Position numbers and translations under genes: made by a program
The notes under the pieces: generated by a model
Told to the model about the DNA's origin: nothing
The model's database searches: none
Seen by the model: only the letters and a program-made list of their open reading frames with translations
Assembly (NCBI GenBank): GCA_934630485.1
Contig: CAKTWD010000080.1
Location: forward strand, 1 to 7,445
Reading direction: 5' to 3'
Source: an uncultured Eggerthellaceae bacterium
GTDB taxonomy: Bacteria; Actinomycetota; Coriobacteriia; Coriobacteriales; Eggerthellaceae
Length of the DNA: 7,445 bases
Shown here: positions 1-7,234 of the stretch, in pieces
Position numbering within the stretch: position 1 is the stretch's first letter
Layout of the letters: each line of letters begins with the position of its first letter

Positions 1-2912
1 GGATTAAGGCACAGTTGGCGTAGACGCGTGATCTCGGCAAGAACCTCGACCTTTGACATGTCGGTGGGGTCGACGACGTCAAGCCCTGTTTCGCGGATGA
101 CTGGGCGCTTGCTTTTCAGGGTGGCTGCCCGTTTGCGAGCGATTTCCTCGTTTGCTGGTGCGAATCCGATACCCCCTCGGCCTGCCGACTGCTTCTTTTG
201 CATATTCAAAAGGTCGCGGAGATGCTGCTCGCGAGCGGCATACAAGCGTTTCTGCTCGCCCTCAAGCACGGCGTAAACGGTGCTTTCGGTTTTCTCGGGC
301 AGGTCGGTGAGCACTTCCTTCTTGGTTCGCCTCAGGATGAACGGGCCCACCAGCTTGCGCAGGCGATGCACGGCTTCGTCATCGTTTCCAAGAATGGGGA
401 TCTCGAAGTTCTCGCGGAAGCGCATAGGAGAACCCAGAAGACCGGGCATCAGGAAATCGAAGATGCTCCAGAGCTCGCTGGGCTTGTTCTCGATGGGCGT
501 TCCTGTAAGGGCGAAACGGTGCTTCGTGTTCAGCTTTTTGACCGCACGCGCCGACTTGGTGGAGCGGTTCTTTATGTATTGCGCCTCGTCAAGCACGCAG
601 GCGTAGAAGCTCATCTCGGCGAACTCCTTCGCGTCAATGCGCAGGATGTCGTACGAAGCAACGAAGACATCGGTGCTGGGTGCTTCTGCGCGTGTTCTTG
701 AGCGGAGGTACTTTTGGCCGTCGATAGGTTTCACGTTCAGCGATGGAGCGAACTTCGCAAGTTCGGCTGTCCAGTTGTAGATCAGCGAGGCGGGGCATAC
801 GATCAGGCACGTCGAGAAGTCGGGGTCGGTTTCTTTCTGTGCGAGGACCCAGGAAATGAGCTGGATTGACTTGCCGAGGCCCATTTCGTCGGCAAGGATG
901 CCGCCGAATCCGCAGTCGCTCAGAAGAGAAAGCCATGAGAAGCCTTCTTTCTGATAAGGGCGCAACGTCCCCTTGAGCAATTGCGGGATCTTGCGTTCCT
1001 TACCCCTTGCCCTCTTGAAATTGTCGATGTAACGCGAGACCTGCTCGTCCTTGATTGCGTCGTCAAATACTTCGTCTAGGAAGAACACATCGTAGGCGGG
1101 CAAATCGACCGAGGCGCTGCGAAGGTCCTTTGCGGGGATGTCAAGCGAGCTAAGTGCCTGTTCGATCTTTTCGAGCTGGGCTTGATCCATCTCGGCGATA
1201 TCCAAGAACGCACCGTTTTTCAGCTTGTGATAGTGCTTTCGTTCGCGGTAGCTTGCAATAAGCGAGGCAACCTCTTCGGGTTCAAGCTCGTTGGAAGTAA
1301 GATTCAGTTGAATGAGGTTTCCCGCCATGGAAAGGCCGGTCGAGATGGACGGTCTTTTATCGAAGATAAGCCTGTCGAAAGCGGCTGTGGTGTAGACTTG
1401 GCCGACTTCCTTCATTTTGACAAGGCCGCCGAACAAAAGCGGGCCAACCATATCGGGGTCATGAAGATCGATCTCGCCACTGGGGACGAATTCGCCGGCA
1501 ATGCGCGCAGCGTTTGCTTCACGCACGTTATCGCGGACGATTCTGCCCGATTCGGGTTTCGCGGCTTTTGTGGATGCGGTTTTTGCTGTCAAGGTGACAT
1601 AGTTTTGCGGATCGATCAGCGTAAGCGGGAACGACTCTTCGCCGTATTCCGCGTATGCCTCGCAGGTGATTCGCTTTTTATTTGCGTCGAGATAGAACTT
1701 GATTTGGCAGGGGATGGGCTTCATTTTGGCAAGTTCATCGGGAACATGAAGAGGAAGCGCCTTCTCCATCAAGGGCAAGACGGTTGAGCAGAACAGCGGC
1801 GCATCTTCTTTAGACAAGAACAGACCCTCGTTGTCGTGAAGCGTGCGCAGAAGGTCGCCGATTCGCGCCATCTCGGGCGAACACAGGTAGATCGTTCGGC
1901 CGCGCCAAATGCAAAGGTTGTCGCCAGAAGAAACGAACACCGAATCGTAGGGAGGCGTGATCCCGAAGCCGCTTTCGGTTTTGCGGATATCGACTGAAAG
2001 GTCGGGGTCGGCGCGGACGACCGAGGCTTCGTAAGGGCCGTTTGCATTGCTGCTGACGTCAGCCCAATCAATGCCGCGTGAACCAGTCTCGTCGTTTTGG
2101 ACGAAAAGAGTTTGCCCTTCAAGTAGTTCGAAAAGTTCGACCACTTCGATGTCAGTGAGCGAAAGGTCACGGGCAGTGCGTTGGCGGTTGCTGCGACGGT
2201 TTCCGAAGCCGTAATCAAGCGAGTAGAGAGATGAGCCGGTGAGCGACAGGGATCCGCGCTGTTCGCAGGCGCGCTCCACGAAACGGAAGAGGGTCAGGCT
2301 GCGTTTGTCCAGACGTTCAGACTTGTGCGTGAACGATAACTTTTTACCGTAGGAATAGAAGGTGCCATTATGCATGCGATCGATGAAGTCGTCGATGCTT
2401 TTCAGGACATAAGAGGTGCCGTTTCCTGCAACTTTGAAGCTTAGATCCCAGTTGCCGAAGTAGTAGCGCAGTGTCGGGATCAGCTCGATTTTCCCTGCGG
2501 GTTCGTTAAGCGTTTGCGCAGATTCGCGTTCCATCAGCGCTAACAGCTCTTCGGATGAGGTGCGCGTATGTTTCTTGGCGACATAGCCCATGAACGACTG
2601 CGGGTTTTGGTTGTAATGCATGGCCAGCGCCGCCGAGTGCTTGCACATGCCGCTGTATTCGTATGCAGCAGGGCAGGTGCAAGTATAGTCAAGCAGCTCG
2701 CCTACGGCTTCGTCGGCAAGGATGGTGGCTTTGTAGTACCTCTTTTTGTCGGAGCTGAGCACACCGGCCGAAAGCTCCGTGGTGCGAACGCCGCGTGAAT
2801 CATTGAAGCTGACCACGGCAGAGCGAAACGAGCTGCGCCGGGAAGCGATTTGCTGAGCTCGCAGGTAGGTCTGCTGCGAGCATTCGCGTTTGATTTCTTC
2901 TTCTGGGATCAT
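1..2912 (-). CDS. SWIM zinc finger / SNF2-family helicase-like ATPase (3' end outside window)
   Basis: The frame is open from ATG at 2912 to the left edge (970 codons plus 2 nt), so the C-terminus is missing. Residues about 65-95 form a SWIM zinc finger, CxCx9CxH, with C78, C80, C90 and H92. A long middle region (about 100-640) lacks motifs I can name; in this bacterial family it is usually the 'SNF2-associated' domain. The ATPase lobe begins near R651 (LRPYQKEG). It has motif I LADEMGLGKS (K681), motif II LDEAQ (D775-Q778) and motif III LTGTPIENKPSELW (T803-P806). The second RecA lobe (motifs IV-VI) has barely begun at the edge; relatives suggest roughly 150-200 residues are missing. Such proteins are cytoplasmic ATP-driven DNA translocases that remodel nucleic acid-protein complexes; the exact role here is unknown. 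The start is supported by AGAAGG 4 nt upstream, which overlaps the stop codon of the preceding membrane-protein gene. The gap between the two genes is 9 nt, implying co-transcription and coupled translation. The family call is secure. Confidence 0.95.
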   Translation of the reverse strand, partial: MIPEEEIKRECSQQTYLRAQQIASRRSSFRSAVVSFNDSRGVRTTELSAGVLSSDKKRYYKATILADEAVGELLDYTCTCPAAYEYSGMCKHSAALAMHYNQNPQSFMGYVAKKHTRTSSEELLALMERESAQTLNEPAGKIELIPTLRYYFGNWDLSFKVAGNGTSYVLKSIDDFIDRMHNGTFYSYGKKLSFTHKSERLDKRSLTLFRFVERACEQRGSLSLTGSSLYSLDYGFGNRRSNRQRTARDLSLTDIEVVELFELLEGQTLFVQNDETGSRGIDWADVSSNANGPYEASVVRADPDLSVDIRKTESGFGITPPYDSVFVSSGDNLCIWRGRTIYLCSPEMARIGDLLRTLHDNEGLFLSKEDAPLFCSTVLPLMEKALPLHVPDELAKMKPIPCQIKFYLDANKKRITCEAYAEYGEESFPLTLIDPQNYVTLTAKTASTKAAKPESGRIVRDNVREANAARIAGEFVPSGEIDLHDPDMVGPLLFGGLVKMKEVGQVYTTAAFDRLIFDKRPSISTGLSMAGNLIQLNLTSNELEPEEVASLIASYRERKHYHKLKNGAFLDIAEMDQAQLEKIEQALSSLDIPAKDLRSASVDLPAYDVFFLDEVFDDAIKDEQVSRYIDNFKRARGKERKIPQLLKGTLRPYQKEGFSWLSLLSDCGFGGILADEMGLGKSIQLISWVLAQKETDPDFSTCLIVCPASLIYNWTAELAKFAPSLNVKPIDGQKYLRSRTRAEAPSTDVFVASYDILRIDAKEFAEMSFYACVLDEAQYIKNRSTKSARAVKKLNTKHRFALTGTPIENKPSELWSIFDFLMPGLLGSPMRFRENFEIPILGNDDEAVHRLRKLVGPFILRRTKKEVLTDLPEKTESTVYAVLEGEQKRLYAAREQHLRDLLNMQKKQSAGRGGIGFAPANEEIARKRAATLKSKRPVIRETGLDVVDPTDMSKVEVLAEITRLRQLCLN

Positions 2913-2916
2913 CGAA

Positions 2917-2923
2917 CCTTCTT
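2917..2923 (-). promoter_or_regulatory. Ribosome binding site of the SNF2 gene, overlapping the upstream stop codon
   Basis: On the minus strand AAGAAGG lies 4 nt before the helicase ATG and shares bases with the TAA stop (2924-2922) of the membrane-protein gene. This arrangement is typical of translational coupling and fixes the start of the SNF2 gene. Confidence 0.7.
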
Positions 2924-4967
2924 ACAGACAGGTGATGCGGTATAGGCGCATGTCGTCCTTTGCAAGCACGACGTCGAATCCGGGCGTGTTGTCGTTGATA
3001 TCGTCCAAACCATGCCAGGCGGGTGGATAGTATTGCCCGCCGATAAAGCCTTCGGGCATATTCTGGCGGTGTAGGATAAGCACGTAGTTCATGTTGAGCT
3101 CGCGACAGGTTTCGCGAACATCGTCGTTGAAGGCTGCTTCGTGAAGGTGATCGCGGACAAGCTGGCTCTCTTTGGTTTCAGGAATATTCCCGTAGCCGTT
3201 GAACTTGCGGTAGAACGTGCGCATTCCAGTATCGCCGTAAACGTAGAAGCTGCCGTCGTTCGGTTGGTTTGCCACAAGGGAATCGCCGGTTAAATGGGAT
3301 GCTTCACGCGCGAATTGCATCTCGTCGGCGGTGTAGGGTCCGTGTTCGACCGAGTGCCAGGTGGCAATGGTGCCGCTGGCGCTTGTAGGGTGCGGGTCGC
3401 CGTTAAGGAAACGCTCGTTGACGTTGGGCTCAAGCGTTGCGAACAAAAACGCTCCTGCAAGTACCAGGCATAATCCGTTGCTAAGTTTGCTTGCTTTCGA
3501 TGGGCCTTCATTCCGAAGCGCCCTGTCGCAAAGAGCGACGACTGCCGTCATCAGCCAATCAAGTCCAAGAATAAGCAGAGGCATGGCGGCGATCGAAGCC
3601 ATGGCGCCACAGCGGAAGGGGTCGGAGTACCAGAAGCCCGAGAAGAACGCTTTCGTGCTTTCTTCGACTGCCGACATGCAGGACACCGTGATGATGCAGG
3701 TGAGTAGATAGGCGAAGAGCATCCATAGGTGCTGGCGGTCTTTGAAGGCGCGAAAGATTCCGATGATGACCAAAGCCGCGGCGACGATCTGCGGTGAGCA
3801 AGGGTAGAAGCCCCTGATGTAAGCGAGATTAACGATGTTGGCCACGGCATCTTCGGCGGTTGCGAACTTCCAATGCCAAACGCCCGAATGGACAACACCC
3901 TGCATGAATGGGGCATAGTAGGCGAAGACCCATATGCCGATGCAGAAAAGGGTGAATGTAACGGCGAGGATTGCCGCGTGGATATGGATGCGGCCAAGGT
4001 CAAACCCGCCGGAGCTGCCAATGCGCTGCACGAACAGCGGGGCAAGCAAAATCGCCATGGTGAAAATCGAATTCGGTTGGAGAAAGACGATGCCCACGCA
4101 CGTCACAACGAACAGAACGACAAGGGCAATGCGGTCGCGTGGAGTTCTCTTCTTCGCTATTGCGGAAGTGACGAGTGTCATAGCGATTGGCATGCAGCAG
4201 AACGAGGCGAGGTTCGGCAGAAGCGGCCCGTATACCAGCATTTCCCAAGGGAACAGCTGGAATGCTATGCAGGCCAGCGAACCGATCGCAACCTTACGGA
4301 CATCGTTTTCGAAAATCGCCGAGAAGAATGCTGCCATGGCCAGGGGGAATACGATGGAGCAAAGAACGAAATCGACAGCGTTCTCGGCAAATCCGGCGCT
4401 GACATTGAACAGTTGAATCAGAACCGCGCAAAACGCCATCCATGTTGAAGGGTAAAAACCAGCGTCGGGGGTGGGGTTGACTTGTTGGTCGAGGGCGCTT
4501 TGGAATGAAGTTTGCTTAAGCGAATCGAATGCTTGCGCATCGGCGAAAGCGCGAATGCCGTTGATGTGATGCTGGTTATCCCAAGCTTGTGCGAAAGCTG
4601 AGAAGTCGGGCAAAACGCGAAGGAAGATGATGCATCCCGCAAGGATTCCCACAGCGGCGTATAAGCACAGCATTTTTCCTGAAAGCACGGGCATGGCGAG
4701 CGTGCGTTCTTTGCCGGTATGCTGCAGTGCAAAGCAAATGGCTGTGCCAATGATTACGGGCGGTAGGGCGATAGTGAACGCGTTGCAGGGAATGCCGGCC
4801 GCGCACCATGCAAACGAGAACGTGCCGAACAGGAAGGCGCTCAGCGCAGGAGACGCGCAGACGCACCAAGGGCGGCTGAGACCCCAAGCGCGTAGAAGGA
4901 AAAATCCGGGCAGGTACAGCAGTGCGACGGCGGTGAGGCAAGCTGTTATGAAAGTAAAAGCATCCAT
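2922..4967 (-). CDS. Polytopic membrane protein, DUF6541-like / GT-C glycosyltransferase-like
   Basis: A 681-residue protein with about 13-15 predicted membrane segments by eye. The first is residues 3-24 (FTFITACLTAVALLYLPGFF) and the last is just before residue 513; a soluble tail of about 169 residues follows, probably outside the cell. The loop after the fourth segment carries D121 and the cluster WDNQHH (D130, H133, H134), followed by YPSTW (172-176). This layout resembles GT-C glycosyltransferases, which use an acidic residue in an early external loop and a lipid-linked sugar donor. Style and tail (TADEMQFAREAS, ANQPNDGS, NTPGFDVVLAKDDMRLYRI) match my recollection of actinobacterial DUF6541 proteins; no search was run. 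A role in envelope polysaccharide or glycoprotein assembly is inference. The start is uncertain: ATG at 4967 has GGAG only 2 nt upstream, GTG at 4970 is in frame, and TTG at 4988 would add 7 residues but has no ribosome binding site. It is the first gene of a probable two-gene unit with the SNF2 gene. Confidence 0.85.
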   Translation of the reverse strand: MDAFTFITACLTAVALLYLPGFFLLRAWGLSRPWCVCASPALSAFLFGTFSFAWCAAGIPCNAFTIALPPVIIGTAICFALQHTGKERTLAMPVLSGKMLCLYAAVGILAGCIIFLRVLPDFSAFAQAWDNQHHINGIRAFADAQAFDSLKQTSFQSALDQQVNPTPDAGFYPSTWMAFCAVLIQLFNVSAGFAENAVDFVLCSIVFPLAMAAFFSAIFENDVRKVAIGSLACIAFQLFPWEMLVYGPLLPNLASFCCMPIAMTLVTSAIAKKRTPRDRIALVVLFVVTCVGIVFLQPNSIFTMAILLAPLFVQRIGSSGGFDLGRIHIHAAILAVTFTLFCIGIWVFAYYAPFMQGVVHSGVWHWKFATAEDAVANIVNLAYIRGFYPCSPQIVAAALVIIGIFRAFKDRQHLWMLFAYLLTCIITVSCMSAVEESTKAFFSGFWYSDPFRCGAMASIAAMPLLILGLDWLMTAVVALCDRALRNEGPSKASKLSNGLCLVLAGAFLFATLEPNVNERFLNGDPHPTSASGTIATWHSVEHGPYTADEMQFAREASHLTGDSLVANQPNDGSFYVYGDTGMRTFYRKFNGYGNIPETKESQLVRDHLHEAAFNDDVRETCRELNMNYVLILHRQNMPEGFIGGQYYPPAWHGLDDINDNTPGFDVVLAKDDMRLYRITCL

Positions 4968-4993
4968 CACTCCATAGTAGCAAATCAAAAGCG

Positions 4994-5005
4994 GAAATCG
5001 ATTTC
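4994..5005. promoter_or_regulatory. 12-bp perfect palindrome, candidate operator
   Basis: GAAATCGATTTC reads identically on both strands. It lies 26 nt upstream of the membrane-protein ATG (4967) and about 127 nt upstream of luxS, where a repressor or activator of the leftward gene could bind. No regulator is known for this site; calling it an operator is inference from its symmetry and position. Confidence 0.35.
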
Positions 5006-5030
5006 GCGACAGAGTGATATTTCAATTGTT

Positions 5031-5060
5031 TTCACGTTTTATCAGGCATGAAGCAATAAT
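5031..5060 (+). promoter_or_regulatory. Candidate sigma-70-type promoter for luxS
   Basis: TTCACG (5031-5036, 4 of 6 matches to TTGACA) is followed after 18 nt by AATAAT (5055-5060, 5 of 6 matches to TATAAT). Transcription would begin near 5067, giving a leader of about 65 nt before luxS. The leader contains only a weak hairpin (CGACG 5090-5094 with CGTCG 5100-5104), and I recognise no SAM or SAH riboswitch in it. No equally good promoter was seen for the leftward gene. Confidence 0.35.
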
Positions 5061-5121
5061 GCTGATTTAACCTAGGCCCATAAATCACACGACGTCCATC
5101 GTCGCTCGGTTTCGTCACGAC

Positions 5122-5127
5122 AGGAGG
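5122..5127 (+). promoter_or_regulatory. Strong ribosome binding site of luxS
   Basis: A full AGGAGG sits 4 nt before the luxS ATG at 5132. It fixes the start codon and suggests efficient translation. Confidence 0.85.
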
Positions 5128-5131
5128 ATCC

Positions 5132-5620
5132 ATGGAGAAGATCGCCAGTTTCACCATCGACCATTTGCGTTTGGTTCCCGGTATTTACGTTTCGCGTAAA
5201 GATGCCGATCCGGTGAAGGGCGGTGTTGTCACCACGTTTGATCTGCGCATGACTGCCCCGAATCGCGAGCCTGTCATCAACACCGCCCCACTTCATGCGA
5301 TCGAGCACCTGGGCGCGACCTTCCTTCGTAACGACGAGGAGTGGAAGGACCGCGTGCTCTATTTCGGTCCGATGGGTTGCCGCACGGGCTTCTATCTTCT
5401 TTTATTCGGTGATCTTGAGCCTGCTGACATCGCCGATCTCGTTCGTCGTATGTTCGAGTTCATGGCTGCATTCGAAGGCGAGATTCCCGGTGCTCGCCCG
5501 GAGGAGTGCGGTAACTGGCACGACGCCGATCTGGTTGGCGCTAAGTGGTGGGCTGATCGCTACCTTGCCAATACTCTCACCAAGCTTGACGAGTCGAACA
5601 CGGTTTACCCTCAACTGTAA
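5132..5620 (+). CDS. luxS: S-ribosylhomocysteine lyase (autoinducer-2 synthesis protein)
   Basis: A 162-residue cytoplasmic metalloenzyme, full length for the family. It splits S-ribosylhomocysteine into homocysteine and 4,5-dihydroxy-2,3-pentanedione, the precursor of autoinducer-2, and so recycles the toxic product of methyl-transfer reactions. All signature elements are visible: the N-terminal SFTIDHLRLVPGIYVSRKD; the metal-binding and catalytic HxxEH at H55, E58 and H59; the GPMGCRTGFY motif with the catalytic cysteine C83 and R84; and the third metal ligand C126 in ECGNWHDADLVGAKWWA. The wording of these motifs (HAIEHLGATFLRN, GPMGCRTGFY) belongs to the clostridial/Bacteroides-type branch rather than the proteobacterial one. 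The gene is transcribed alone: it is divergent from the membrane-protein gene, a strong terminator follows at 5651-5678, and it converges with metQNI. The partner nucleosidase (pfs/mtn), which makes its substrate, is not in the window. Confidence 0.98.
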   Translation: MEKIASFTIDHLRLVPGIYVSRKDADPVKGGVVTTFDLRMTAPNREPVINTAPLHAIEHLGATFLRNDEEWKDRVLYFGPMGCRTGFYLLLFGDLEPADIADLVRRMFEFMAAFEGEIPGARPEECGNWHDADLVGAKWWADRYLANTLTKLDESNTVYPQL

Positions 5621-5650
5621 GAGGAAAGCCGTGAGAAAGAACAGTTAGTG

Positions 5651-5678
5651 ACGGGCGCGATGATTCGCGCCCGTTTTT
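5651..5678 (+). terminator. Rho-independent terminator of luxS
   Basis: A perfect 10-bp GC-rich stem, ACGGGCGCGA (5651-5660) paired with TCGCGCCCGT (5665-5674), has a 4-nt TGAT loop and runs into TTTTT (5674-5678). It starts 30 nt after the luxS stop codon and ends the rightward transcript. Confidence 0.93.
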
Positions 5679-5706
5679 CGTTGGCGATGCAGTATGTGAT
5701 TACCCA

Positions 5707-5744
5707 AGCAAAAGGAACCGCACTCACTATGGAGTGCGGTTCCT
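5707..5744 (-). terminator. Distal rho-independent terminator of the metQNI operon
   Basis: A 13-bp perfect stem pairs AGGAACCGCACTC (5713-5725) with GAGTGCGGTTCCT (5732-5744) around a 6-nt loop. Read on the minus strand, the hairpin is followed by TTTTGC, a short U-tract, so it stops leftward transcription coming from metI. Read rightward there is no T-run, so it is directional. Confidence 0.85.
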
Positions 5745-5745
5745 G

Positions 5746-5773
5746 AAAAGATCGAGTTCTGTAACGAACTCGA
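5746..5773 (-). terminator. Proximal terminator hairpin just after metI
   Basis: An 8-bp perfect stem, TCGAGTTC (5752-5759) with GAACTCGA (5766-5773), has a 6-nt loop and lies 2 nt beyond the metI stop codon. On the minus strand it is followed by TCTTTTC, an imperfect U-tract. It is weaker and less GC-rich than the hairpin at 5713-5744, and may act with it as a tandem terminator or protect the mRNA 3' end. Confidence 0.65.
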
Positions 5774-5775
5774 AT

Positions 5776-6453
5776 TTACCTGCGGCGCTTGTCGATCTTG
5801 CGAGCAGTGACGTCGCCGATTGCCTGAAAGGCGATAACAAGCACGATGCACAACAGAACAGCGAAGACCATGACGTCGGTTTGGAAACGTTGGTAACCGT
5901 AGCGGATAGCGATATCGCCCAAGCCGCCAGCGCCAACCGTGCCAGCCATGGCGGAGTAGCCGAACAGGGTGACGAAGGTGATCGCAGCACCGCGAACAAG
6001 CGAGGGGAGCGTTTCCTTCAAGTACACCTTGTAGACGATTTGCCAGGTGGAGGCGCCGAAGCTCTGAGCCGCTTCGATAAGACCGGCATCGGCTTCCTCG
6101 AGGCTTTGCTCAACCATGCGCGCGGCGAAGGGCGCTGCGGTTACCACCAAGGGCACAACTGCACCGGGAACGCCAAGCGAGGTTCCCACAACGAAGCGCG
6201 TGAATGGGATAAGCGCTACCAACAGAATGATGAAAGGCACGGAGCGCCCGATGTTTACGATCCAGCCGACGACGGTCGAGAGAATGCGGTTGGGGTGCAG
6301 GCCGTTCGGCCCCGTGACGACCAAAAGGATGCCCAGCGGGATGCCGATGACGTACGCAAGAAGGGTGGCAACGCACGTCATGGTAAGCGTATCGATGGTG
6401 CCCTGCAAAAACAGGTTGCCATACTGTGCGAAGAAGGCGGAGCAATCGAACAT
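5776..6453 (-). CDS. metI: Methionine ABC transporter permease
   Basis: A 225-residue inner-membrane protein, the usual MetI length, with about five membrane segments. Two copies form the channel through which methionine delivered by MetQ enters, driven by MetN. Family wording is clear: NIGRSVPFIILLVALIPFTRFVVGTSLG near the middle, and the EAA coupling loop (EAAQSFGASTWQIVYKVYLKETLP) that docks on the ATPase. The C-terminus is a short basic tail (ARKIDKRRR). The start is well supported by GGAGGTGA 6 nt upstream (6467-6460), which lies inside the end of metN. Only one base separates the metN stop (6455) from this ATG, so the two are translationally coupled. It is the last gene of metQ-metN-metI and is followed by two terminator hairpins. 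Confidence 0.96.
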   Translation of the reverse strand: MFDCSAFFAQYGNLFLQGTIDTLTMTCVATLLAYVIGIPLGILLVVTGPNGLHPNRILSTVVGWIVNIGRSVPFIILLVALIPFTRFVVGTSLGVPGAVVPLVVTAAPFAARMVEQSLEEADAGLIEAAQSFGASTWQIVYKVYLKETLPSLVRGAAITFVTLFGYSAMAGTVGAGGLGDIAIRYGYQRFQTDVMVFAVLLCIVLVIAFQAIGDVTARKIDKRRR

Positions 6454-6454
6454 G

Positions 6455-7204
6455 CTACTTCACCTCCAGGCTATCGAATGAAACAAGCTCGCGTGCAGCA
6501 TCGCTTTGAGGGTTCTCAAGGACCTGACGCGTGGGGCCTTCTTCGACGATGACGCCGCCGTCGATTACAGCGACGCGATCGCAGATGTGGCGAGCAACGG
6601 CAAGTGAATGGGTGATGACGACAAGCGTGACGCCCAGTTCTTTGTTGATTTTCGCAAGTAGGTTGAGAACCGACATCGTGGTGCGCGTGTCGAGTGCGCT
6701 TGTGGCTTCGTCGCAAAGCATGATGCGCGGGTTGTTCGCAAGCGCGCGTGCGATGGCAACGCGCTGCTGCTGACCGCCGGAAAGCTCGCTGGGGTAGCGC
6801 TGCGCCTTGTCGGCCAGTTCTACGACCTCAAGCAGTTCAAGCGCGCGCTTTTTGGCGGCATCTTTTTTCTCGCCATGGATGATGAGCGGGAACATGACAT
6901 TGTCAAGCACGGTGCGCTGCTGGAACAGGCTGAAATTCTGGAAGATCATGCCGATTCCCTCGCGAAGCTTTCGCAACTCGCGACCGTGATAGTCGGTCAC
7001 GTCAACGCCATCGATGAGAATGCGCCCCGACGTGGGACGCTCAAGAAGGTTGATGCAGCGTACGAGCGTGGATTTGCCTGCGCCCGACTGGCCGATAATG
7101 CCAAAGATCTCCCCCTCGCCAATGGTAAGGCTCACATCGTGCAGGGCACGATGCGAGCCTTCGCGAGCAAGGTAGACCTTTTCTAGATGGTCTAGCTCTA
7201 TCAT
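6455..7204 (-). CDS. metN: Methionine ABC transporter ATP-binding protein, short form without NIL domain
   Basis: A 249-residue cytoplasmic ATPase that powers methionine import through MetI. All nucleotide-binding motifs are intact: Walker A GQSGAGKST (38-46, K44), Q-loop Q89 in FQNFSLF, signature LSGGQQQR (141-148), Walker B IMLCDE (161-166, catalytic E166), D-loop SALD and switch H199. The protein ends just after the ATPase domain. E. coli MetN is about 343 residues and carries a C-terminal NIL domain that binds methionine and shuts the transporter off; that domain is absent here. The reading frame ends in a normal TAG placed one base before metI, so this looks like a genuine short form, not a broken gene. 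The ribosome binding site AAAGGAGC (7223-7216) is 12 nt from the ATG, a rather long spacing. The gene lies 30 nt downstream of metQ. Substrate assignment rests on the neighbouring metI and metQ. Confidence 0.95.
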   Translation of the reverse strand: MIELDHLEKVYLAREGSHRALHDVSLTIGEGEIFGIIGQSGAGKSTLVRCINLLERPTSGRILIDGVDVTDYHGRELRKLREGIGMIFQNFSLFQQRTVLDNVMFPLIIHGEKKDAAKKRALELLEVVELADKAQRYPSELSGGQQQRVAIARALANNPRIMLCDEATSALDTRTTMSVLNLLAKINKELGVTLVVITHSLAVARHICDRVAVIDGGVIVEEGPTRQVLENPQSDAARELVSFDSLEVK

Positions 7205-7234
7205 TTCGCTTTTTAGCTCCTTTGTAGGCGTCCC

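Noticed and set aside
198..701. A 167-codon plus-strand frame within the helicase region.
   Set aside because: It is antisense to the SNF2 motifs II and III, which are unmistakable on the minus strand; it is a shadow frame.
1182..1787. A 201-codon plus-strand frame.
   Set aside because: It is antisense to the continuous SNF2 reading frame, has no recognisable motif and no convincing ribosome binding site.
1..2912. The possibility that the SNF2 gene is a pseudogene, because it has no stop codon in the window.
   Set aside because: The frame is uninterrupted for 970 codons with all expected N-terminal and first-lobe motifs in order; it simply runs off the left edge.
3873..4448. A 191-codon plus-strand frame.
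   Set aside because: It is antisense to membrane segments of the polytopic protein; its charged composition is the expected complement of hydrophobic codons.
5066..5131. Possible SAM or SAH riboswitch in the luxS leader.
   Set aside because: Only a 5-bp hairpin (CGACG/CGTCG) is visible; the conserved cores of the known riboswitch classes were not recognised and the leader is short.
5734..6552. A 272-codon open frame on the plus strand, antisense to metI and the end of metN.
   Set aside because: It lies wholly opposite two clear genes, spans the terminator hairpins, and its translation is hydrophilic low-complexity text of the sort that codon bias in GC-rich genes produces on the other strand. 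No family resemblance was seen.
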